The notes beneath the pieces were generated by a model. The model was not told where the DNA came from. It searched no databases and worked only from the letters and a program-made list of their open reading frames with translations. Shown here in pieces: positions 33,411 to 41,851 of a stretch of 64,000 nt of DNA (position 1 is the first letter of the stretch; each line of letters begins with the position of its first letter). The position numbers and the translations under genes are program-made. Source of the DNA: Massospora cicadina (taxonomy: Eukaryota; Entomophthoromycota; Entomophthoromycetes; Entomophthorales; Entomophthoraceae). The stretch lies in contig JAKSZP010014518.1 of NCBI GenBank assembly GCA_022478985.1, positions 1 to 64,000 of the forward strand, in the 5' to 3' direction.

Positions 33411-33779
33411 ATGTTACTGCCAAATGAAGAGTTTGGTGGTGATTTACTGGCGTTTTCAGTTTTAAATAAAGACCATTCTGAGTATTTTCTACTAACTGCT
33501 ATCCTTTCCTCCCCTTTAGGGAAATTTAGCTCCACTATTCTTGTGGATACTAGTGCCATGAAAAACTTTATGGACCTGAGCCTAGCCGACTACCTTGGGC
33601 TGCGTTGCTTGCCTGGTGGTATGGTTAGGAAAGGGGCGTCCCAAGGTATTTCCACTCTGAAGGTCGTTGGGACAGTGGACTATCAGGTTGGCAAATACCA
33701 CTTGTCTGATCAATTCCAAGCAAATAAAAAACCTCCTGTACCCTATCATTTTGGGTGTGGAGTGGTCACGGAAGTTTGA
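33411..33779 (+). pseudogene. Aspartic protease of element D
   Basis: A frame of 122 codons with SSTILVDTSAMKNFMDLSLA followed by DYLGLRC. D-T-S-A is an accepted active-site form of fungal Ty3 proteases (usually D-S/T-G-A). The region after it, with VVGTVDYQVGKYHLSDQF, corresponds to the domain body, and a GVEWSRKFD-like end follows around 33755-33780 in another frame. The region 32723-33400, where gag should be, shows short open frames but no recognisable capsid core. Confidence 0.65.
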
Positions 33780-33849
33780 CGTTAGAACCAACTTGAAGTA
33801 GAATACCCTATCCCTAACCATAAAGAATGGTCGCACACTTGTTGTTCCT

Positions 33850-34900
33850 TTGTCTGAGGCTGACGCTCAGGGCGACTTGCCCCACTGGCCCCATCTTCAC
33901 ACCCTTAGACTTGCCTCTATGCTGAAGCCTACAGTGGTGGTTCCCCTACCTTCTTGTTTGGAGGGTTTGGAATCTTCCTTTGATGCAGCTTTAGCTGACG
34001 CACTACCTTATCATTCTGAGTACAGCTGTGACTTCAAACTTATGGTGGCTCTGGTGCATATTTCTTCTCCCATTTACCCCTTGACCAACCGTTTGGAAGA
34101 GGCGTTAGATGTGTGGGTGAAGAAGCAGTTAGCCAAAGGCGCTATTTTTCAGTGGATCTCTCCTGTTTGCTCTCCACTTCAATTTGTTGAAAAGGCTGAT
34201 GGTACTCTAAGCTCATGCGTAGACAATGGGAACCTCAACAACGTTACTGTATCAGACCTCCATCCCATCCTTTTGGATTTAAAGGCTGCACGCTATGTGG
34301 AGAAGGCGAAGGTCTTCTCCAAGCTGGATTGCCTCAATGCGTTCAATCAGATCTAGATAAAGAAGGGCAAGGAGTGGTTAACCGTATTCTTCACCAGAAA
34401 AAGAATTTTACAGTTTTGGGACATGCCCTTTGGGCTTAAAGATGTCCCTTTTATCTTTCAACGCCGCATTGATGCAGCGTTGTGATTTGTTGGGGGGTAT
34501 GCGCGGTTGCCTATATTGACGATATTCTGGTGTTTTCCCCTGATCAGGAGTCCCATCCAGTACACCTTTGGCAAGTAGTAGAGAGGTTGAGAGCAGCCCA
34601 CCTCACGCTAAAGATCAGTAAATGTGAGTTTTTCAAGTCCTAGGTCACTTTACTGGGCAACATTGTGTTTTAACAATGACACATGATAACTCCAGACAAG
34701 GAAAAGGAGATTCGTGAGTGGCCTATCCCCACTTCAGTAAAAGAATTGAGGAGTTTTTTGGGGACATGCACGTTCCTCAAGAAGAAGCACCAAACCTTAC
34801 TGAGGTGGCAGCGCCCTTGTATAGGGATAGTGGTGCAAAAGTGATTCAGTGGTCCTCCGTTTTGGAGGATGCTTTCTAAGCTGTGAAATGCACCCTGATG
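33850..34900 (+). pseudogene. Reverse transcriptase of element D
   Basis: The 168-codon frame 33850-34356 covers YHSEYSCDFKLM (end of the spacer), then PIYPLTNRLEEALDVWVKKQ, GAIFQWISPVCSPLQFVEK, ADGTLSSCVDNGNLNNVT and VFSKLDCLNAFNQI, in RT order (the D of motif A is present in KLDCLNAFN). It ends with a TAG where the parent would read I-x-I. The next frame gives the PFGL block near 34425, then YIDDILVFSPDQESHP (34512-34560), so both catalytic aspartates are kept. Confidence 0.8.
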
Positions 34901-34919
34901 TCCATGTCCATCCTTAACC

Positions 34920-35303
34920 ATGTCGACTCTTCCGAAGAGTTTATTGTGTCTACTGATGCCTCCAACTTCGCCATAGCGGTTGCCTTGTTACAAGTAGGCG
35001 AAGATGGGATAGAGCATCAGGTGGGATATTTTAAGGAAAATGTCTCTGCCTGAGTTGAATTATGCTCTTTTTATGACAAGGAGTTACTAGCAGTGGTGGA
35101 GCCGCGACTTATTGGCGTCAATACTTGCATGGCTATACCCAATCGTTCTGTGTACATACAGATCACCGTGCCTTGTTTTACTACTGCGCCCCTCATTTCC
35201 TAACCACACGGCAGACCCTTTGCATGAGACCCTTGCCCAATTTGCCTTTTATTATGAATTCACCAAGGGCAAGGATAACAGTTTTGCGGATGCATTAAGC
35301 TGA
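34920..35303 (+). pseudogene. RNase H of element D
   Basis: EFIVSTDASNFAIAVALLQ (34935-34990) contains the catalytic aspartate. ELLAVVE follows near 35085, then YTQSFCVHTDHRAL (35137-35175) in another frame. The closing block FTKGKDNSFADALS (about 35260-35303) matches the usual G-K-x-N-x-x-A-D-x-L-S end. Confidence 0.8.
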
Positions 35304-35355
35304 AACCCTGCTTTAGCTCCTGATCCAAAGGAGGTAATAAGTCCATAACACACAG

Positions 35356-36610
35356 GTGATGATTCCTCCACATAAAATTGTGACTCCACTTCTCTCTCTC
35401 CCAGCTGAAGGGCCAGCGCTTTCACCTCTGGAAAATGCGGAGGAATATGGTATGCTCAGAAAGGTAGTCCTTTCTCAGCTGTTATCAGCTGAATATACTA
35501 TGGTACTTGCGAAGAGCGCTTTGAATCAAGAATATCTATCCAGGGGCCATCACGTGAAGGATGAGATAGTGTGGTTTCAGGGGCGCCTATAGGTTCCTGC
35601 TGGCCCACTGCGCCTGGAAACCATACAGGCCCATCATGACGGAATCACCGTTGGTCATCCTGGGAAACCAAAGACCTTGGATCTAATATGACGCACCTAC
35701 AATTGGAAGGGCTTGCCTGCTCAGGTAGAACGGTATTGTAAAGAGTGCCTGATCTGCAATCAAATGAAACCCAATCGTAAACCTTTAGCAGGTTTGTTGG
35801 TATCTGTTTAAAAGGCTGAAGGGCCCTGGACTTCGCTATAGGTCGTTCATTGTGGAATTACCTGTCTCTGATGGTTATGATGCCATCATGGTGGTAGTGG
35901 ACCGCTTTATGAATTTCGTCTACTTTATTCCTTGTAGAACAACATTACCACGGCTGAGATGGCTAGGCTCTTAGTCATTCATGTGTTTGCGCTTCATGGG
36001 GTTCCCAAGAAATTATCAGTGACTGGGGGACCCCTTTTTTACCTCCACCTTTTGGGAAGAGTTATGTAAGGCTCTTCAGATTTTCTTCTGCCGTTCAACT
36101 GCCTATCATCATCAATCAGATGGGCATACTGAACGAGTGAACCAGTGCTTGGAGCAGTTACTGCAATGTTACACCACTGCGGATCATTAAGATTGGTTTT
36201 CTCACCTTCCTATGGCCCAATTTTGCTACAGCAAGACTTTGCATTCTTTGATCGGTTGTTCCCCTTTTTCGCCAACCATGGTCTAAAACCTCTTTAACAT
36301 GGAGCCCATCTGTGGTTCCAAAGTTGAAGCGGTGGTGGACTTTGCTAAGTCCATCAAGAAGGTCCACCAAGGGGTTTACACAAGTTTGGAGGTGGCTATG
36401 CTAGTTTATAAGGAGAATGCTGATGGTAAGCGCCGAGTGTGTCCAGCATACAAGGAAGGAGATCTCGTGATGCTTGATGCTTGTAACATGCCTATCAAGC
36501 AGCCATGCAAAAAGCTGGGTCAAAGAGGATTGGTACTTACTGTGTTGTAAAAAAAGGTGGGTCATACCTCTTACCAGTTGATCTCCCTCCATGTTCCAGA
36601 TCTTCTCCAT
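35356..36610 (+). pseudogene. Integrase of element D
   Basis: The zinc-binding module runs 35600-35765: H-H in HHDGITVGHPG and C-x2-C in CKECLICNQMK. Core: ELPVSDGYDAIMVVVDRFMNF (35850-35915), then ISDWGTPFFTSTFWEELCK (36015-36070) with the second aspartate, and AYHHQSDGHTERVNQCL (36100-36150) with the catalytic glutamate. The first catalytic position, normally in SMDFI ahead of ELP, is disrupted by an in-frame TAG near 35837. The C-terminal part to 36610 includes the usual EGDLVMLDA-like block (36460). Confidence 0.8.
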
Positions 36611-36689
36611 CTTTCATGTGAGCATATAATGTTGTCCAAATGCCCCCACCTGAGACTCCTGAGGGTTATCTCTTGGATGGGGCGCCAGA

Positions 36690-36971
36690 GTGGGAAGTGG
36701 AGTAAATAGTAGCTCCCGCCATGTTAAAAGATGTCTTGAGTACCTGGTATCCTGGAAGGGGTTTCACGCGGCTGAGAACAGTTGGGTGGCAGAACATGAC
36801 TGTGTACATGCCCAAGACCTGATTGAATCATTTCATAATCGTTTTTATGAAAATGCGGGATCAAAGTCCAAGCCAACCGTTGCTGCTATGAAGCTGTCAC
36901 CCGCCCATAAGAACTTCTCTTTATCAAACGCACCTAAAAAGGAATGGAGCCCAAGAAGGAAGAGAGGGTAA
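36690..36971 (+). pseudogene. Integrase C-terminal chromodomain of element D
   Basis: The frame encodes CLEYLVSWKGFHAAENSWVA, then EHDCVHAQDLIESFHNRF: the chromodomain pattern Y-L-V-x-W-x-G-x-x-x-x-E-N-S-W with the C-terminal helix. This marks the element as a chromovirus; such domains can direct integration to particular chromatin. The aromatic cage is partly visible (Tyr and Trp in YLVSWKG, Trp in NSW). Confidence 0.8.
36953..36968 (+). other. Polypurine tract of element D
   Basis: AAGAAGGAAGAGAGGG, sixteen purines in a row, three bases before the TG of the 3' LTR. This is the standard plus-strand primer site and fixes the LTR boundary. Confidence 0.8.
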
Positions 36972-37813
36972 TGTCATTGTTGAATGACTTAATAGTGGGA
37001 ACCAACGCCAAGGATAAGGCTGGAAACAGGAGGCCCAGAAAGTGAAACTTCAGGCTCTTCCTGACCTTAAGCATATATTAGACCAACGCTGGGTACAAGT
37101 CCAAAATTCCCAGGTTGGTACTAATGAGGTGCAAAACGCCCAGCCCCTTATGTCGGCCCAGGCGTCAAAAGGGTAATCAACATTACAAACAAAGATGGTT
37201 TGATTTAGTTAATTGGCAAACGGAGTTATTGAAACCTGTTCAAGTTAAAAAAATTATGAGTTCAGGTAGAATATAGCTGTAATTGATCACTCAAGTGAAG
37301 GCAGTTTTAGTTTATTCTACCAAATTTGATGGGATCATTTGCCTATTGGACTGTCAAGGCTTGGGCACACTTCCGCAGACCCATAATTACCCAGCTCAGC
37401 TTAAATATGTTTTGCAACCAACACTCCTTGTTGGTCAACTTTGTTAATAAATTTCCCCATTTTTACCGTTTTATTAAAATGTTATTTAGGTTGATCCTGT
37501 GCGTGGACTCCTTTGAGGAGGTTTCGTGCCACATTAACTATTCCATTTTTAATTGATTAGGTTATCTCCTAGTGTACCGTTGGTTTGCCCAATCTTCCTT
37601 CAACCTGTGGCGTTAACCCCTTTTCTCCTTGTGCACCGCGTCATTTTTTGCTGGTTACTTATTGCACTTCTTTGCTTTAGTTATTATTGCTCCAGCACCC
37701 TCTGCTAAGCACTAGTAGCTTTGATACTAATGGCTAGTTTCCTTGCGTTGGCTCTGTGCACCGTGCATCACCACGCTGGGAAAGTAGAGGTATAGACAAT
37801 CTCCTTAAAAACA
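36972..37813 (+). repeat. 3' LTR of element D
   Basis: Starts TGTCATTGTTG. It aligns with 31883-32723. The last bases read CTCCTTAAAAACA rather than CTCCTTACA, so the outer end is uncertain by a few bases. Confidence 0.8.
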
Positions 37814-38950
37814 GGACTTAGCAAAAAGATTGGCAATTTGTAAATCAAGAATGACAATTGTATAAACTTGTGTCTAAGCAATGGGTACCTTATTTAAGAC
37901 CATTGGCATGAACTGATGTCATTTTAGAGGGAAATCGGCAAGTCAGCCATGAGGTATTTGGAAAACATACCAATGGCTTAAAATTCAATGTTACTGGGAA
38001 GGAATGCTTGTTTCTATCCAGGATGTATTGGAATCCTGTCTGGTATGTAAAAGCCAAGGAAGACCAATCCCTGCTCTCAAAAGCCAGTGGTCCAACCCTT
38101 GAACCATTCCATACTATTAGCATTGATGTTGTAGGATCTCTTCCTTGAGCCTCCAATGGAATTCAGTTCCTCCTATTAGCCGTAGACCATCTAACTAAGT
38201 GGATAAAAACCGTATCACTCCCCACCGCTTTGGAAAAACGCCACTGTTACATTTTTGTATAATAAGATTCACTCAGCATGGGTGCCCTAATGTAATTTAT
38301 TCCAATGAGGGACAAAATTTCTTCTTGACGCTAGTGATGGATTTAGATGACCTGATGGGAACCACTCAGGTATTCTCCACCCCCTACCATCCTGAAACCA
38401 ATGGAATGGTAGAGTGAGTAAATGGCACTCTAACTGCAACCCTTCAAAAATGGGTAAGACTGACCCCAATTATTGGCTCCAATATTTGCCTAGTGCAATC
38501 CTGGCCTATCACATTCAGTTACCATCTCATTTCTAAGATGTCATCATTACAAGCGTTGTATGGCAGAAATCCCCATCTGGATTCCAATCCCCAGGCGATG
38601 CTTGACCAAGTTTCCCCTGAAGCCCATAAGGTCTCTATGTGAAGTATTGCAAATGAAGTCATAGGACTTCAAGCCCTGGATGCCAAAAACCTGTCTGCCA
38701 CAACAAGTAGGGAATCTTCTCAATTTATTGACAAGCATGATTCCCTATACTTATTCCAACCAGGAGACCTCGTCCTATTATACCATCACTGGCCTGGAGG
38801 TCCCAATCACAAACTGGGTACCAACTGGTCAGGGCCCTATCAAGTCATATATAGATGGGGAAATGAACACTCAATCATAGAGGTTGTTCAGGGCACAGTT
38901 TTCAACCTTTTACATAGTTGCTTTCTCTGTCTATTTTACCCCTACGTAAA
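37814..38950 (+). pseudogene. Integrase remnant of element A, resumed after insertion D
   Basis: Linker WQFVNQE and LYKLVSKQWVPYLRPL (37830-37905) lead into the zinc-binding region (decayed). Core start: HTISIDVVGSLP (38110-38147) and FLLLAVDHLTKWIKT (38170-38213). The second acidic block reads VIYSNEGQNF, with SDNG changed to SNEG. STPYHPETNGMVE (38378-38417) keeps the glutamate and is followed by a stop. The tail to 38930 includes LFQPGDLVLLYHHW-type sequence around 38750-38800. Frames shift three or more times. Confidence 0.8.
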
Positions 38951-38966
38951 GATCTAGAGGGGGTAT

Positions 38967-39591
38967 TGTTGGGATTCCTAACAATGGTAAATTCAGATAT
39001 TTTGGATAATGGGAATTGATCCCAATTTGACCACAATTCTGTCAGGATAATCCTCAATGAAAATTGAAAGCTATCAAAGTTGGAAATCATTACAAATTTG
39101 ACCCACAAGCCTAAATTTCTGTCAGGCATCATCCCAGATGAAAGTTGCTTATGACCAAAATTGGTGATCAACCCTGACCAATACATCAGATTTCTGCTCC
39201 CTCAAATTCACTCAACGTCATGGTTCAAGCCTGAGCTATGAGGCGAGCACTATCAGATTGACCTAATTAATTAGGGCTTTTATTGAATCTCTGATTGGTT
39301 TATCTATTAGTACTAGGCTTGGACTGCTTAGATAGTCCCTAAACAAATCTATTCACGTTTTCTTAAAAATCAGGTATTGATTAATAACTTTACGCTTTTT
39401 TCTCCCCTTTTTACAACTTTAAGATAAATTGTGTTTACTTGAAATTACCATACCAGACCCAGTATCTGGATTAAAATAAGACTTCTCAACCCAAGGGAAA
39501 CAACCCTGGTAAAAAATCAACACCCTTAAACTTTGGGTCATCCAGCCTCAAATGATAAAAGGATCCGTGATACTCACCCATGATCCTGACA
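38967..39591 (+). repeat. 3' LTR of element A, possibly shared as 5' LTR of element B
   Basis: TGTTGGGATTCC to TGATCCTGACA, 625 bp, partner of 25152-25771. It is preceded by the A polypurine tract and followed within about 220 bp by a second collagen-like gag remnant, which is the order expected if a second element shares this LTR. Confidence 0.8.
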
Positions 39592-39779
39592 GCCATCATG
39601 GGCAATTTCCATATGAATAATAAAACTTGAAGAAAGCTTGCTTTTCTTGATAAAATGATCTTTGGTTACTTTAAGGACAGCTTCTTCAAGATATGATACT
39701 CCTTGAATCCTCCTGGAAAGAAAACTTTAACCAATTCTAGGACTTTATTATATTTCTACAACACCATTACCAAAAGTTA

Positions 39780-40318
39780 GCCTCACATGATACCGCATCT
39801 GAAACTAAAGGGCTGGAGGACTTGAAGGGCCTGGAGGAGCAGAAGAGCCAGAAAGTCCCCATGGATCTCAAGGACATCTAGTTCTTTGGTTCCAACTCAC
39901 AACAATTCCAATATCATGGATACAAGGTGTCCTAATCACACTTGCAGCTCTGCGAGATCATAATTATAAAATTATCATCAAGAATTCATAATCACTTTTA
40001 CAGGTCCACTTGATCCCAGAGTCCCGCTTGATATCCTGTAAGATGAGATGGACTATTTCAGCGCATTTTCCAAGCACACTACAACCATATCTTCTAACTT
40101 AAGCAATCCTGCCTAGTTTCAGGACTCATTTAAGCAATTGTGAAAACTAGCTCCTAATGCATTGTGCTGAGATACAAGCTCTGAAGGAACAAGTAGCCTT
40201 CAAGCCCCCCATAGTCTCTCTAAATCATAACTAAGACGAAGTCCAAGAGGACTCTGAAGGGGTTGCAATGATGCATGGATCAACAGGACTTTTGAGAATC
40301 TGCAGAAACTGAGTTTTC
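39780..40318 (+). pseudogene. Gag remnant of element B, collagen-like tract decayed
   Basis: Around 39807-39880 one frame reads GGLEGPGGAEEPESPHGSQG: glycine periodicity is still visible but broken by Glu and Ser at glycine positions. A helix-prone patch (EIQALKEQVAFKPP, near 40170-40210) follows. The LINE insertion then interrupts the sequence. Confidence 0.55.
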
Positions 40319-40352
40319 TAAGATGTACCTGTCCCAAAAACTTTTCTTTCTC

Positions 40353-40422
40353 GTTGCAATCACTTTTGCAACCTATTCAATTAAAGACTGAATCTAGTTT
40401 GATAATCTCACAGAGGAGATTA
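40353..40422 (+). promoter_or_regulatory. Two conserved hairpins in the LINE 5' leader (plus copy)
   Basis: Hairpin 1 is GTTGCAA-TCACTT-TTGCAAC (40353-40372); hairpin 2 is TAATCTC-ACAGAG-GAGATTA (40403-40422). Each has a perfect 7 bp stem and a 6-base loop, and the second ends 10 bases before the ORF1 ATG. Both stems are identical in the second LINE copy, where the only change in this pair of hairpins is in loop 2. A role in translation or packaging is inference. Confidence 0.65.
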
Positions 40423-40432
40423 GTCTGCGCCC

Positions 40433-41845
40433 ATGTCAGGGAGCAGTTGGGCAAGCAAGGTAAGAGGAGCAGGTGGAAGGCCCGCGGCCTCCAACGTTCG
40501 AAAACGCACTTGGAGAATCTGGTGGAATTGACAAAAATCTTAAAAAACTGGCGGTCATTATTTCCCCGGAGATACTTGCATGGCAAGCACAATGCAACCA
40601 GTACATCAACACGCCACACTCCCAACCACTTTTGTTGGTGGAATTTGGAGTCCGCGTGTATCTGGACATCCAAAAAACAGCCTTATGGGAAAAATTTTGT
40701 GAAGATGTACACAAAATTTTCCTGACCGCGGTGTACGTTGCACCTCACTCCATGTCACGTGGTTGGCTGGACCTAGGTTTCGAGAGCAAAAAAGCAGCAG
40801 ATGAGGCTGCAGCGGTGCACATAGTGGTCGACCTCCCTGAAGGGCAACAGGTCATCAAAAACAAACGCACCAGATGGACAAAATAAAACCAAATTTTCCT
40901 CACGTTCAACTTTTTGCCTACTATAGTAAAACGTGACAATTTGGAACAATACCTGAAAGAAGGTCTCGCCATATATGGCAAAATACAATCTTTTGAAATG
41001 CAACGCTTCACGCTGATGCCACACCTGTGCACCGGCAAAGCCATAGCAGTTCTGACCCCAACTGAGGAGATCGCAAAGGACCTAACCCAGATCCTGCACT
41101 CCACTTTTATTGATATTGCAGGGCATACCACCCACCCATTCCAGGTGACCGTGGACAGTGCGCCCCCCATTTTCACCCACTGTGATGCATTCAGTCACAA
41201 GGCACATGCATGCCCCATCAAGGAGGGCGTCACATTCCAAGAGCACCCCTCAGCAGCCATGGCCAATGGAGAGGCGCACTATGAACCAACTGCAAGCACC
41301 AAAGAGGCTTTCCCGTGGGGAGCACAAGGCTGCTACCTGCTGGTAAAGCCTATCTCCCAAAAGAGCGGAAGAAGGCTAAGAAGGACCATAGGGCCACAGC
41401 CAAGGAAATGGCCAAGGCCACCACCGCTATCCCACACTCACAACGCCAGGAAGACATGGAAACCTACGCGGTGGAAGCAACTCAGGAATCCATCAACCAA
41501 TCAGATTGGGAAGCCCATGCCGAGTGGGCCACTCAATCTGAGGATCTGATGGGAGATTTGATCTCACCCAATTGTTGCACCCAAGCTCCGGTTGAAACTG
41601 ACTTGGGACCTATCCTAACTGAAATTTTTTTTGACCCACTCAACGGTGCACTGAACTCATCTGCACCGCAAAAAATTTGTCCGACGTCGGGAAAACAAAA
41701 AGCAAAGGCCAAAGCCAACGTGACTCTTTCCACAAAAATTAACAAAAACTCCGATAGTGTTGCTGCTAACACCTGTGCTGCTGTGAAAGCCCGTGGGGAC
41801 CTAGAAGAGGCTGGTGGGCCTGGGAGCCCACCCCCTTGTACCTAA
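40433..41845 (+). pseudogene. LINE ORF1 protein (nucleic-acid binding), plus copy
   Basis: The ATG at 40433 opens MSGSSWASKVRGAGGRP, shared with the other copy. After about 25 codons homology passes to the +1 frame (FENALGESGGIDKNLKK). An in-frame TAA sits at 40884-40886, where the other copy has a sense codon (TCC), and a frameshift near 41350 leads to the final frame ending with TAA at 41843-41845. The mid-part contains LPTIVKRDNLEQYLKEGLAI and a CCHC knuckle, C-T-H-C-x4-H in the other copy; here the first Cys is kept as FTHC (about 41170-41215). The C-terminus is rich in charged residues. ORF1 proteins coat the LINE RNA. Confidence 0.75.
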
Positions 41846-41851
41846 GGTGCG

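Larger units (their letters stand above)
31883..37813 (+). mobile_element. Chromovirus-type Ty3/Gypsy element D, nested in element A
   Basis: LTRs at 31883-32723 and 36972-37813 flank protease, RT, RNase H, integrase and a C-terminal chromodomain. A textbook polypurine tract lies just before the 3' LTR. The element is more GC-rich and less decayed than A, in keeping with later insertion. Its sequence is a different lineage from A, B, C and Z. Frames are broken at several places, so it is not autonomous. The two LTRs are clearly diverged, so it is not recent. Flanking pentamers could not be matched because the 3' LTR end is blurred (CTTAAAAACA against CTTACA). Confidence 0.85.
25152..39591 (+). 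mobile_element. Ty3/Gypsy retrotransposon A, near-complete, with nested insertions
   Basis: LTRs at 25152-25771 and 38967-39591 enclose gag (26000-27860), protease (28290), RT (29150-30120), RNase H (30219-30620) and integrase (37814-38940), in Ty3/Gypsy order. The integrase is separated from RNase H by more than 7 kb of inserted DNA that contains chromovirus D; the linker reads on at 37814 (WQFVNQE, then LYKLVSKQWVPYL, matching element Z at 1120). A SINE interrupts RT. A purine-rich tract (AAAGATCTAGAGGGGG, 38948-38963) precedes the 3' LTR. The flanking pentamers GCTTC and GCCAT do not match. All ORFs are broken, so the element is inactive. Confidence 0.8.

Noticed and set aside
40458..40475. 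Intron at AAG/GTAAGAGGAG in LINE ORF1
   Set aside because: A donor-like GTAAG is present, but no branch site and acceptor at a workable distance would restore the frame, and the ATG frame reads through it with synonymous differences between copies.
40377..40714. Minus-strand ORFs over the LINE start
   Set aside because: They are antisense shadows of ORF1; the plus-strand frames are supported by the second LINE copy.
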